Assembly (NCBI RefSeq): GCF_038007465.1
Contig: NZ_JBBOXF010000001.1
Span: 1,548,501 to 1,612,500 of the forward strand
Length of the DNA: 64,000 bases
Direction of reading: 5' to 3'
Source: Sporosarcina sp. FSL K6-1508
GTDB taxonomy: Bacteria > Bacillota > Bacilli > Bacillales_A > Planococcaceae
In this document: piece after piece, positions 1-7,843 of the stretch
Position numbering within the stretch: the first letter of the stretch is position 1
How the letters are laid out: every line of letters starts with the position of its first letter
Notes under the pieces: model-generated
The model's database searches: none
Seen by the model: only the letters and a program-made list of their open reading frames with translations
What the model was told of the DNA's origin: nothing
Translations under genes and position numbers: made by a program

Positions 1-1116
1 GAAGTATATATCTTGGTTTTACCGGCATTCGGTATTTATAGTGAAATTGTTTCCACCTTTTCACGTCGGAACCTTTATGGCTATAAATCGATGGTCGCTT
101 CGATTGTGATCATTTCATTTTTATCATTCTTGGTTTGGACCCACCATTTCTTTACAATGGGGCAAGGACCACTAACGAATAGTATTTTCTCGATCACGAC
201 GATGGCGATTGCGATTCCAACCGGGATTAAAATCTTTAACTGGCTGTTGACGATGAGGAAAGGAAAAATTGAATTTACAGTTCCGATGCTTTATACAGTC
301 GGGTTCATTCCGATTTTCACAATCGGTGGGGTGACGGGGGTTATGCTTGGCATGGCCAGTGCCGATTATCAATATCATAATACGATGTTCTTGGTCGCGC
401 ATTTCCACTATACAATCATTCCCGGTGTTGTCTTTGCGATGCTAGCAGGTCTCACGTACTGGTGGCCGAAAATGTTTGGCTTCATGTTAAGTGAGAAAAT
501 CGGGAAATGGGCATTTTGGTTTATCGCAATCGGCTTTAACGTAACTTTCTTCCCGATGTTCTTCACTGGTTTAGATGGGCAAGCACGCCGGATGTACACA
601 TACTCTGAAGCGACCGGGTTTGGTCCGCTGAATCTGCTTTCCTTTGCCGGAGCACTAGTACTTGCCATCGGCTTTGCTTTACTTGTCTATAACGTCTATT
701 ACAGTATTCGTTATGCTTCAAGAAATATTAGTTCGGATCCATGGGATGCACGTACGCTTGAATGGGCTACTCACAGCCCGGTACCATCTTATAACTTTGC
801 AAGAACACCGCAAGTGGATTCCATTGAAGCATTCTGGGATCATAAGAAAAAAGGTACACCCTTATTCAAAGATGAAATTGAGAAGATTCATATGCCAAAT
901 AATAGCGGTGCCCCGTTTATTATGAGTTGTATTTTCTTCGTATGGGGCTTCTCGCTCGTGTTCAATATGTGGATTCCTGCAATCCTTGCGACACTTGGAA
1001 TCTTTGTGTGCTTGGCATACCGGTCATTTGAAAAAGACCATGGTCATTACATTTCCGTTAAAGAAGTTGAAGATACAGAAAAAGATTGCGAGGTGCTTAC
1101 TGATGAAAACAGATAA
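1..1116 (+). CDS. qoxB: aa3-type quinol oxidase subunit I (5' truncated by window edge)
   Basis: This is the C-terminal part of subunit I of the cytochrome aa3-600 menaquinol oxidase, the membrane haem-copper oxidase that reduces O2 and pumps protons. The frame is open to the first base, so the gene begins outside the window; the TTG at 13 is internal. The WTHHFF motif near base 140 holds the two CuB histidines and HFHYTI near base 400 holds the haem a3 and haem a ligands. About eight membrane segments follow one another. The tail (KDEIEKIHMPNN, then two more membrane segments) is of QoxB rather than short CtaD type. It overlaps the next gene by 14 bases, as in a translationally coupled qox operon. 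A cytochrome c oxidase (CtaD) is the alternative, but subunits III and IV downstream also look like Qox. Confidence 0.9.
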   Translation, partial: EVYILVLPAFGIYSEIVSTFSRRNLYGYKSMVASIVIISFLSFLVWTHHFFTMGQGPLTNSIFSITTMAIAIPTGIKIFNWLLTMRKGKIEFTVPMLYTVGFIPIFTIGGVTGVMLGMASADYQYHNTMFLVAHFHYTIIPGVVFAMLAGLTYWWPKMFGFMLSEKIGKWAFWFIAIGFNVTFFPMFFTGLDGQARRMYTYSEATGFGPLNLLSFAGALVLAIGFALLVYNVYYSIRYASRNISSDPWDARTLEWATHSPVPSYNFARTPQVDSIEAFWDHKKKGTPLFKDEIEKIHMPNNSGAPFIMSCIFFVWGFSLVFNMWIPAILATLGIFVCLAYRSFEKDHGHYISVKEVEDTEKDCEVLTDENR

Positions 1117-1699
1117 CTCGCTTCCGCTTGAATATGGTACAGAACAAAATAAATTGAATATTTTAGGTTTCTGGATTTTCATTGGAGCCGAAGTAATGTT
1201 GTTTGCGACTCTTTTTGCAACCTATTTCACTTTAGCGAATCGCACGGGGAACGGACCGTCCGGAGCAGAGATTTTTGAACTCACTCCGGTATTGTTTGAA
1301 ACGATATTGCTGCTAACAAGCAGTTTCACAATTGGACTTGGTATTCATGCAATGCGCATCGGGAGAAAGACCGCTATGATGTCATTCTTTGCGATCACAT
1401 TAGTACTTGGTCTGGCGTTCCTAGGCGTTGAAATTTACGAGTTTACACACTATGTGCATGTCGGAGCAGGTCTTCAAACAAGTGCCTTTACAGCAATCCT
1501 GTTGACTACACTTGGGACACATGGAGCTCACGTTACAATTGGTCTCTTCTGGGGACTATTCATCATCTTGCAAGTGAAAAAACGTGGCTTGACACCTGAA
1601 ACGGCCAATAAATCATTTATTTTCTCACTTTACTGGCATTTCCTGGATGTCGTCTGGATCTTTATTTTCAGCTTCATCTACTTGAAAGGAATGATGTAA
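1103..1699 (+). CDS. qoxC: aa3-type quinol oxidase subunit III
   Basis: 198-residue subunit III of the haem-copper quinol oxidase. It has five hydrophobic segments and the family signatures GFWIFIGAEVMLFATL, GTHGAHVTIGLFW and SLYWHFLDVVWIF, all close to B. subtilis QoxC. The protein carries no redox cofactor and stabilises the subunit I core. The ATG at 1103 was chosen because it gives the usual N-terminus (MKTDNSLPLEYG) and sits behind an AGGTG ribosome site inside qoxB. An in-frame upstream start at 986 would add 39 residues made from qoxB sequence and is unlikely. qoxD follows after 2 bases. Confidence 0.93.
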   Translation: MKTDNSLPLEYGTEQNKLNILGFWIFIGAEVMLFATLFATYFTLANRTGNGPSGAEIFELTPVLFETILLLTSSFTIGLGIHAMRIGRKTAMMSFFAITLVLGLAFLGVEIYEFTHYVHVGAGLQTSAFTAILLTTLGTHGAHVTIGLFWGLFIILQVKKRGLTPETANKSFIFSLYWHFLDVVWIFIFSFIYLKGMM

Positions 1700-1701
1700 A
1701 C

Positions 1702-1983
1702 ATGAGCGAATTATTCCCGCGTAAACAAGTAATGGGCTTTGTTTCTTCTTTGGTGCTTACTGCGGCTGCACTGACTGTTTATTTCTTCGATCTGTCATTT
1801 GCTGTAGGGATGACAGTCTTGTTAGTCACTGCATTCGTGCAGGCGGCAGTTCAACTCGTAGTCTTTATGCACGCTGGTGAAACTGAAGATAAAAAGGCGA
1901 TTTATGTGAATATCTATTATGCAGTTGCCATAGCACTTGTCACCGTCTTTGGTACATTGTTAATTTTAGTTTGGGATATGTAA
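1702..1983 (+). CDS. qoxD: aa3-type quinol oxidase subunit IV
   Basis: Small (93 aa) subunit IV of the quinol oxidase with three predicted membrane helices. The stretch AFVQAAVQLVVFMHAGETED is the family hallmark (FIQAALQLLMFMHMTE in B. subtilis QoxD). It is the last gene of the operon: it begins 2 bases after qoxC and is followed at once by a rho-independent terminator. It lacks the histidine-rich C-terminal tail of the B. subtilis protein. Its role is assembly or stability of the oxidase rather than catalysis. Confidence 0.9.
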   Translation: MSELFPRKQVMGFVSSLVLTAAALTVYFFDLSFAVGMTVLLVTAFVQAAVQLVVFMHAGETEDKKAIYVNIYYAVAIALVTVFGTLLILVWDM

Positions 1984-1996
1984 AAGGATGAAACAA

Positions 1997-2027
1997 AAGG
2001 GAGTGCCCATAATGGCACTCCCTTTTT
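1997..2027 (+). terminator. Rho-independent terminator of the qox operon
   Basis: Perfect stem AAGGGAGTGCC/GGCACTCCCTT with a short CATAAT loop, followed by TTTTTCG, starting 14 bases after the qoxD stop. Confidence 0.9.
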
Positions 2028-2107
2028 CGTTTTTATTGAAGAGTAACAGGATAGCATGCTACTTTTGCAATCCTCACCGTAAGTTCTTCATTGTTAGTTG
2101 CTATACT

Positions 2108-2341
2108 TTATCGGACGATTCTAATCCCTTTATCCGTTTTTTCCTGCATCTCTTCTGTTGCTACAAAGAAAATACCCATTAAAAAGATGAAAACAGCCCC
2201 CATAACTGTTCCGATACCGATGCCTGTTAGTGTGCTGTAATCGCTAATGAAAAAACCGTACAAGAAAATGGAGATTCCGATCGCAAGTATAGTGTAACCA
2301 ACATATTTAATAGCATTTAGCATTTCTTGTTTAGATTTCAT
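2108..2341 (-). CDS. Small membrane protein, function unknown
   Basis: 77-residue protein with two hydrophobic segments (about residues 13-33 and 42-63) and a charged C-terminal tail (EEMQEKTDKGIRIVR). The start at 2341 was chosen because an AAGGAGG ribosome site lies about 9 bases upstream; a longer reading to 2374 would contain that site. I do not recognise a named family. It lies between the convergent qox operon and the ABC transporter genes but is separated from the latter by over 100 bases, so membership in that operon is uncertain. Confidence 0.65.
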   Translation of the reverse strand: MKSKQEMLNAIKYVGYTILAIGISIFLYGFFISDYSTLTGIGIGTVMGAVFIFLMGIFFVATEEMQEKTDKGIRIVR

Positions 2342-2455
2342 CCCACGAAACCTCCTTTTTACTATATTATTCATCTTGATTACCGAATTGTCAATCTATT
2401 TTATGATTATTCTCTTATTGTCAGGTCTTTTAAAGGTGATAAGAAAAAGGATCGA

Positions 2456-3190
2456 TTATATTTCTTTCCTCATAAAATAAATAAGCCCAGAACATAGGAA
2501 TAACGTAAGACTGCCTAAGATTACGATGAACAGCGTTTCAATCGAAACATTTAACGCACCAAAGTTATCGGCTGAACTTGGCATCATCATTAAAAATGGT
2601 TGTGCCCACGGATAGTATGGTCCAAAACTTTCTGAGTTAACAATCAACATATTTGGGATTGTGAAAATGACATTAACTGCAAGGGGAGCGGCGAAGCTTG
2701 ACCATGCAACGGATACAAACATTTGCAAAGCGATTAACGGTAAACACGCTAACCACCCACCGATTCCACTTGCTAAAATAGTATCCCAAGGAATGTCAGC
2801 CGGGTAGCCTTTCATCCATCCAATTATGAAAAGTCCACTAATGAACAAGGTTTGGGTTACAGCGATAAGCAGGCTTACAATGAGGATCTTCACGAAATAC
2901 AAATTTCTTCTGGAAACGGGTAAGGATAGCAGTTGTTTCCAGCCACCACCGACATGCTCATATCGACAAATAAAGCTCGAAAAGATACCCGTTAATAACG
3001 GTAGAAAAAGAATAGCATGACTAATCGTCATAATACCAAGCGTGGCGGTCCATTGGTGTTGTCCTATCGTTTCTATTTCACTGATATCACTTAAAGTAAG
3101 TAACAATGATAAAATTGGACTCACAAAAATGAGCAACCAAATCGAGGATTTACGTAACTTTAGAAATTCGGATCGAAATAATCTTCCCAT
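2456..3190 (-). CDS. ABC-2 permease, lantibiotic-immunity type (second permease)
   Basis: 244-residue integral membrane protein with six predicted helices and the N-terminus MGRLFRSEFLKLRKSS, typical of EpiE/MutE/SpaE-like permeases that pair with a Bce/Lan-type ATPase to expel or block antimicrobial peptides. It begins directly after the stop of the preceding permease (stop TAA, then ATG), so the two are translationally coupled and probably form a heterodimeric channel with the ATPase encoded at 3901-4815. No lantibiotic biosynthesis genes are nearby, so the role is more likely resistance than producer self-immunity. The substrate cannot be read from the sequence. Confidence 0.8.
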   Translation of the reverse strand: MGRLFRSEFLKLRKSSIWLLIFVSPILSLLLTLSDISEIETIGQHQWTATLGIMTISHAILFLPLLTGIFSSFICRYEHVGGGWKQLLSLPVSRRNLYFVKILIVSLLIAVTQTLFISGLFIIGWMKGYPADIPWDTILASGIGGWLACLPLIALQMFVSVAWSSFAAPLAVNVIFTIPNMLIVNSESFGPYYPWAQPFLMMMPSSADNFGALNVSIETLFIVILGSLTLFLCSGLIYFMRKEI

Positions 3191-3904
3191 TTATTTCACA
3201 TCCCTTCGATTAAAATCTATAAGGCTAATGAAATACAAGAGAATTCCGATTGCGAGGCCGGCCAGAACTGAATAGATTGGCTTATCCCATTCATTTAGTA
3301 ACAGCGGCCATTTCCAGGGAACCCAATCGGGGAAGTTAATGGAGTACATCGATACGATGGCGCCAATAATTCCAATCATTAAGGGAATCGCTTGATTTTT
3401 CATTGTGATCGCCAACCAGGTTTGTACTGTGATAAAAGGCAGGGAAGCGAGACATGGAAAGAAACACATTTTGAATAAAAAAAGATAGGGAATGTCGGTT
3501 CCGAATTTTAATAGCAGACCAAGTACAATGGTGCCGCTTGCTAGTAACAGGCATGATACGAAAAGCAAAAGAATAGCTACTAGCACTTTACTCGTAAATA
3601 CCTGCGTTTTTGAAATTGGCAATGCAAGTAGCTGCTTCCAGGCATTAGTCTGATGCTCAATACTGGCAATCATTGAAGTAAGTATCGTCAAGCCAATGAG
3701 AATTGTAATAATAGACAACATGGAAACCTCGCCGATCAAACCTCTCCATAAATCATCCTCGTAGACGCCTGTTAACCAATCATAGCGGATTCCAAAATTG
3801 ACGGCCTCTAAGCCAATAACCCCGATCGGACCAAGGAAGACGAGAAATAGAATCATTTTCCGCCTGATTTTAAGGAATTCCGAGGCTATAACTCGGCCCA
3901 TCAT
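3191..3904 (-). CDS. ABC-2 permease, lantibiotic-immunity type (first permease)
   Basis: 237-residue membrane protein with about six helices; N-terminus MMGRVIASEFLKIRRKM and the conserved cytoplasmic EHQTNAWKQLLALPIS block shared by this permease family (the partner permease has EHVGGGWKQLLSLPVS at the same place). It overlaps the ATPase gene by an ATGA junction, showing a single transcription and translation unit. The two permeases are diverged paralogues of each other. Predicted to form the membrane part of an antimicrobial-peptide exporter or immunity transporter. Confidence 0.82.
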   Translation of the reverse strand: MMGRVIASEFLKIRRKMILFLVFLGPIGVIGLEAVNFGIRYDWLTGVYEDDLWRGLIGEVSMLSIITILIGLTILTSMIASIEHQTNAWKQLLALPISKTQVFTSKVLVAILLLFVSCLLLASGTIVLGLLLKFGTDIPYLFLFKMCFFPCLASLPFITVQTWLAITMKNQAIPLMIGIIGAIVSMYSINFPDWVPWKWPLLLNEWDKPIYSVLAGLAIGILLYFISLIDFNRRDVK

Positions 3905-4815
3905 AATCCGCCATCCTGGCCAGTCAGCTCTAAAAAGATTTCTTCTAACGATTTTCTCTCTTCTTCCACTCTGAAAACGGAGTAATCGTTTTGAACGAGG
4001 ATTTTCACAATTTCAGCGACGTTGTTATCTACAGCATTTTCAATGAAAAGGTTATTGTGATCGGGAGCTGATGTATACCCTTGTGTTAACAACGTCTTCC
4101 AAGCAGCCTCTGCATCATTAACTGTTAACTTAATCTTACTAGTAGACTGTGCTCTCAATTTCAAAATGGAGTCTTGAAAAATCATTTGACCTTTTGAGAT
4201 AATGCCCACCTGTGTTGCCATTTGGTCGATTTCAGATAGTAAGTGGCTCGATACAACAATCGTGATTCCATGTTCCTTTGGCATGCTTTTTATAAGTTCC
4301 CGAATTTCGATAATCCCGGATGGATCAAGTCCATTTGTTGGCTCATCTAAAATGAGTAATTCTGGATTGCCGAGTAAGGCAGTTGCAATTCCGAGTCGCT
4401 GTTTCATACCTAAAGAAAATCCCTTTACGGGACGTGTCGCATCATTCGTTAGGTGGACGATTGAAAGTACTTCATCAATTCTGGACTTAGGTACATCCAA
4501 TAAAATTCGCATCGCTTCCAAATTCTCATAAGCTGTTAAATGCCCATAGTAAGAAGGATATTCGACAAGTGAGCCAACTTTTTTTAAGATAGCAAGCTTT
4601 TCTGTTCTTACATCTTTACCAAAGATATGAATCGAACCTTTCGTTGGTCGTGCAAGCCCTAAGAGCATCCGGATGGTCGTTGTTTTCCCTGCTCCATTTG
4701 GCCCGAGAAAGCCATAAATCTCACCTTTTTTTACTTGTAAATCTACATGGTCAACCACTTTTCTTGAACCGAAATTTTTCGTTAACTTATTCGTTTCAAT
4801 AATAAAATTGCTCAT
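3901..4815 (-). CDS. ABC transporter ATPase, lantibiotic/bacitracin-resistance type
   Basis: 304-residue ATPase. Walker A is GPNGAGKTT, the signature is FSLGMKQRLGIA, Walker B is LLILDEPTNGLDPSG and the switch histidine is in VSSHLL. After the ABC domain (about residues 1-215) there is an 85-residue C-terminal extension common in BcrA/SpaF/NisF-like ATPases. The ATG at 4815 has a GAGGTGAGG ribosome site immediately upstream; the GTG three codons earlier overlaps that site. It drives the two downstream permeases. The 177-base gap to the sensor kinase gene contains a repeat fragment, so co-transcription with the two-component genes is likely but not certain. Confidence 0.92.
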   Translation of the reverse strand: MSNFIIETNKLTKNFGSRKVVDHVDLQVKKGEIYGFLGPNGAGKTTTIRMLLGLARPTKGSIHIFGKDVRTEKLAILKKVGSLVEYPSYYGHLTAYENLEAMRILLDVPKSRIDEVLSIVHLTNDATRPVKGFSLGMKQRLGIATALLGNPELLILDEPTNGLDPSGIIEIRELIKSMPKEHGITIVVSSHLLSEIDQMATQVGIISKGQMIFQDSILKLRAQSTSKIKLTVNDAEAAWKTLLTQGYTSAPDHNNLFIENAVDNNVAEIVKILVQNDYSVFRVEEERKSLEEIFLELTGQDGGL

Positions 4816-4885
4816 TATCCTCACCTCACTTTCTATCCTATCGCTCGAAGGTTAAAACGACAGGGGGCAGAAGGTTAAGTTTTGT

Positions 4886-4955
4886 TTAAAAAAAGAAAAG
4901 CGGCTGGCGCCTGGAGCTAGACACTGCTTCGGGTGGAAAACTTATACTTTCCATT
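4886..4955 (-). repeat. Fragment of the TCTAGCTCC hairpin repeat family
   Basis: Read on the minus strand it holds the block GTCTAGCTCCAGGCGCC followed by GCCGCTTTTCTTT, with a flank AAAGTATAAGTTTT. The same flank and core recur at 57640-57910, and the core at 44280 and 40770. This is a short form without the long hairpin core. It sits between the sensor kinase and the ABC ATPase genes. Confidence 0.65.
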
Positions 4956-4991
4956 GAAAAAAGATAGGCCAATTTCATGCCTATCTCCTAT

Positions 4992-6338
4992 CTATAATTT
5001 CTTGATTCGCATTAATGTACCTTTTTCACTCGTTTCAATAGTCCAATCGAGTTGCATTTCTTTTAACATAAGAGAAATAACAGAGAGCCCCACACCGACA
5101 CCCTTCTGACTGGACTTCGTTTTCATTCCAGGTCCATGATCTTCAATCACAATCGTTTCATTTTCGATGCGTACTGCTACAAATCGGCCGCTTTTCGCAT
5201 GCCGATAAATATTTTGAAATAGGTTGTCCAATACCCGACAAAACATTTGAGGGTCAATTTCCCACTTCAACTGTTTCTCAGGAATTTCTAATTGAATATC
5301 AAACTGAAAATTCTCAAACAAAGGATACCATGCTGAAAATGAGGTTCGAATGAGACGAATGATATCCACATTCTCCGGATGAAACGGATATTTCCCGGTT
5401 GTTAACAGCGTATATGCAAGTAAATTTTCGATGAGTTCGCCCATATAATTCACTTTTGCATCTATAAAATCCAATGATTCTTGTCCTTGTTCGCTTATCG
5501 GCTCTTTCTTTAGGCGATAGGCATGACCGCGAATTGTGGTAAGAGGAGTTCGCAAATCATGGGATAAATTCGCGATGAGCTCTTTTCGAAGTTCTTCTTC
5601 TTCCAGTTGACGATTCCTACTTGATTCTAATTCTTGGATCATTCGATTGAAGGAGTGACCTAATCGACCGATTTCATCTTGCTTTGTCACTTCGATAGTC
5701 GATGGAATACCATTTGCTTCAGGTACTGCCATCGCCTTTTGTAAATGAAGGAGCCTGTTTCGAATCCGATAAAAAAAGAGCATGGAAATCAATATAAAAA
5801 GAATAAATATCGCTAAAAGTGCGATTGGAAAAATATAATCATATCGTTCTTGTAGTTGATTTCTTGGGTTTACCATATCTGAACGGGGAATTTGTAATAC
5901 CATAAATCCATTATTTTGTCCGTTACCTATGAATGCAACTACGGTAAACGGATCAATCGTATACCCGCGATTTTTTTTCATAAAATCAATTGTAAAAGAA
6001 CTTGACCATATGTCAGGTACGGATAGGGATTTCGGAAACTTGTCTCGTGTATGTCCCGTTTCATCTACCCAGTATATGGAGGCTTCGTGATAAATACTTT
6101 TTAGTTCCGTAAGCTTACTATGAATCTGTGCTTCAGAAGCACCGGTTAATTCTTTGGCTGTTTCATGCCACATTTCTTCTAAATCCGTCCCATTATAATA
6201 ACGATTGGATAAGTCTTCTTGGTGAGTAATATTATAAAAAACGATTGACAATAGAGGTATGCCGATTGGCAGAATCATTGTCGCCACGATAATAATCACC
6301 AAGTACTGAGTCAGTAAAGAATTGCGTAACTTTTTCAT
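4992..6338 (-). CDS. Sensor histidine kinase (HAMP, HisKA, HATPase)
   Basis: 448-residue membrane kinase. Helix 1 is about residues 12-35, an extracytoplasmic sensor loop of about 130 residues follows, helix 2 is about 169-190, then HAMP (to about 245) and a coiled linker. The phospho-acceptor is H260 in NLSHDLRTPL; the N box is VLDNLFQNIYRHA, G1 is DHGPGM and G2 is GVGVGLSVISLM. The large external loop separates it from the small intramembrane BceS kinases. It overlaps the response regulator gene by ATGA, so the pair is translationally coupled. Its position upstream of a peptide-resistance-like ABC transporter suggests that it senses an envelope-active peptide; that is inference. Confidence 0.9.
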   Translation of the reverse strand: MKKLRNSLLTQYLVIIIVATMILPIGIPLLSIVFYNITHQEDLSNRYYNGTDLEEMWHETAKELTGASEAQIHSKLTELKSIYHEASIYWVDETGHTRDKFPKSLSVPDIWSSSFTIDFMKKNRGYTIDPFTVVAFIGNGQNNGFMVLQIPRSDMVNPRNQLQERYDYIFPIALLAIFILFILISMLFFYRIRNRLLHLQKAMAVPEANGIPSTIEVTKQDEIGRLGHSFNRMIQELESSRNRQLEEEELRKELIANLSHDLRTPLTTIRGHAYRLKKEPISEQGQESLDFIDAKVNYMGELIENLLAYTLLTTGKYPFHPENVDIIRLIRTSFSAWYPLFENFQFDIQLEIPEKQLKWEIDPQMFCRVLDNLFQNIYRHAKSGRFVAVRIENETIVIEDHGPGMKTKSSQKGVGVGLSVISLMLKEMQLDWTIETSEKGTLMRIKKL

Positions 6339-7003
6339 TGCTTCACTCGGTAGCCGATACCGCGTATTGTTTCAACGATTCTTGGTACACTCGGATTTTC
6401 TTCAATCTTTTCTCTTAAGTAGCGAATATGGACCATTAAGGTTTTATCTCCCTCAATATAAGATTCCCCCCATACAGCCTCGTAGAGTTGTTCTTTTGTT
6501 AAAATTTGATTTGGATGTCGCAACAAATGCATAAAGATCTGATGCTGTTTGGCTGTCAAAAAGATCTCCTCACCGGTTTTCTTTAAAATACGGTTTTCTC
6601 TCGTATTGACCGTTAAATGGTCCAGTTGAATCTCTTTAGACACAGCATGTTGATTTCTTCTAAATAATACTTCAATCCTCGCTGCGAGCTCTTCGGGATG
6701 AAAAGGTTTTGTTACATAATCATCCGCAAAATGTAGGCCTTGCAGTTTATCGTCAACAGCTGTTCGGGCTGATAACATCAAAATCGAAATATTGGGGTGA
6801 GTGCGTTTCAAGCGCTGGCCGACTGTAAAGCCATCAAGTCCGGGGAGCATAACATCTAAAATAACCACTTCTGCATCCCCAAGTGCTTCCTCGGCCTTTT
6901 CACCGGAAATGAGCCATCGCACCAGATAACCGCGCTGTTCTAAGTCTTCTTTGACAATACTACCAATTTCCATATCATCTTCAATATATAGAATCTCCTT
7001 CAT
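6335..7003 (-). CDS. OmpR-family response regulator
   Basis: 222-residue regulator with an N-terminal receiver domain (acidic pair D9/D10, phospho-acceptor D50 in VVILDVMLPG, K99 in VTKPF) and a C-terminal winged-helix DNA-binding domain ending RYLREKIEENPS..RIVETIRGIGYRV. The start at 7003 follows a GCAGGG ribosome site six bases away; a reading from 7021 is also open but lacks one. It is the first gene of the predicted RR-HK-ABC-permease-permease unit and should control the transporter genes in response to the kinase. Confidence 0.92.
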   Translation of the reverse strand: MKEILYIEDDMEIGSIVKEDLEQRGYLVRWLISGEKAEEALGDAEVVILDVMLPGLDGFTVGQRLKRTHPNISILMLSARTAVDDKLQGLHFADDYVTKPFHPEELAARIEVLFRRNQHAVSKEIQLDHLTVNTRENRILKKTGEEIFLTAKQHQIFMHLLRHPNQILTKEQLYEAVWGESYIEGDKTLMVHIRYLREKIEENPSVPRIVETIRGIGYRVKQ

Positions 7004-7320
7004 AACAATCCCTGCCTTCACCAGTTTGATTCAGTTAAAGTACGGAAAGAAACGAGTGTGTTGGTTATCTCGTTTTATCTAACTTATCCTATACGATACA
7101 TATTCGTTGGTACCAGCATAAAAAGCAAATGAGAATAATCTTGTAACTGGTTGTCGTCATGAAGGAAATGTGAAAAAAACACAGTTTTTTTGGTGATGAA
7201 GCCCCGGGCCTCGCTAGAAAGAGGAGCAAAATTGGCATTCTCGTAATTGCGAACTAGTAATCAGAAAGGTACCTTGTCCCGAAACAAAACGAAATTGTTT
7301 CAGAACAAGGTACCTTTTCG
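7004..7320. other. Intergenic region upstream of the response regulator gene
   Basis: 317 bases without a gene. The right end is the terminator of the next minus-strand gene. The remainder should contain the promoter of the two-component operon, but no clear -35/-10 pair could be chosen. An open frame at 7214-7456 overlaps the glycine-rich gene in another frame and is not supported. Confidence 0.5.
7266..7318 (-). terminator. Bidirectional-looking terminator hairpin
   Basis: Outer stem AAGGTACCTTGT/ACAAGGTACCTT, with the inner arms GAAACAA and TTGTTTC adding further pairs around a short loop. T-rich sequence follows on the minus strand, two bases after the stop of the gene at 7321-7575. Confidence 0.75.
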
Positions 7321-7575
7321 TTACCAAAAAAAAGCAGTAGCCAGTACTATCCCGGCAATTGCGCCAAGTGCAATTCCATATCCAAATCTTCCGTTTCCAC
7401 CATAGCCTCCAAAACCATAGCCATATCCGCCAAGATTTCCAGTAGGTTGGATCCACACCATATCTCTATTTGTTCTAGTAATCGTACCTGTATGAACACG
7501 ACCATCACGACAAGTAATTCTTACCGTTTTTCCATGATATCTGCAACAAACATTATATAAATTAGTTTGTGACAC
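7321..7575 (-). CDS. Small Gly-rich protein with a possible Sm-like N-terminal barrel
   Basis: 84 residues. The first half (YHGKTVRITCRDGRVHTGTI, then TRTNRDMVWIQP) alternates polar and hydrophobic residues as in short five-strand Sm/SH3-like barrels. It is followed by a Gly/Tyr-rich linker (GGYGYGFGGYGG) and a hydrophobic C-terminus (ALGAIAGIVLATAFFW) that could be a membrane anchor. GTG at 7575 was chosen because GAAGGAGG lies 6 bases upstream; the longer frame to 7638 would include that site. Similar short proteins occur in spore formers and may be coat-associated, but I cannot name the family and the role is unknown. Confidence 0.7.
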   Translation of the reverse strand: MSQTNLYNVCCRYHGKTVRITCRDGRVHTGTITRTNRDMVWIQPTGNLGGYGYGFGGYGGNGRFGYGIALGAIAGIVLATAFFW

Positions 7576-7722
7576 TTTTATCCTCCTTCCAAACATATTT
7601 ACATGCATACAAGCATGTACTGTTAAGATATGATGCAATTAGCATTGTGTAATAGATAAACGTCTAGTACTGTACTTATTTATTTTAATTGTCTGTTTCA
7701 ATCAAGTGCAAAAATGCATCTC

Positions 7723-7807
7723 TATATGTTGAACAATTGAATACCTATATTTATTAAGCGAAGACAATCCCTAGCGCATTAGCAAATTCAATGGTATTTT
7801 TTATTCC
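7723..7807 (+). repeat. Short, hairpin-less copy of the mosaic MITE-like repeat
   Basis: TATATGTTGAACAATTGAAT at the left, AGCGAAG and CCCTAGCGC in the middle and a degenerate ATTCAATGG...TTTTTATT right end follow the same order as the unit at 12019-12175, but the hairpin core between the two central blocks is absent. It lies directly upstream of the metalloprotease gene. Confidence 0.6.
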
Positions 7808-7843
7808 ACCATAACTAGGTATAGATAAATAACCTATAAAAGG

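Noticed and set aside
1988..2182. 64-codon open frame after qoxD
   Set aside because: It translates the qox terminator hairpin and has no ribosome site or protein-like composition.
7214..7456. Trp-rich 80-codon frame on the minus strand
   Set aside because: It is the Gly/Tyr-rich gene read in another frame, extended through a terminator.
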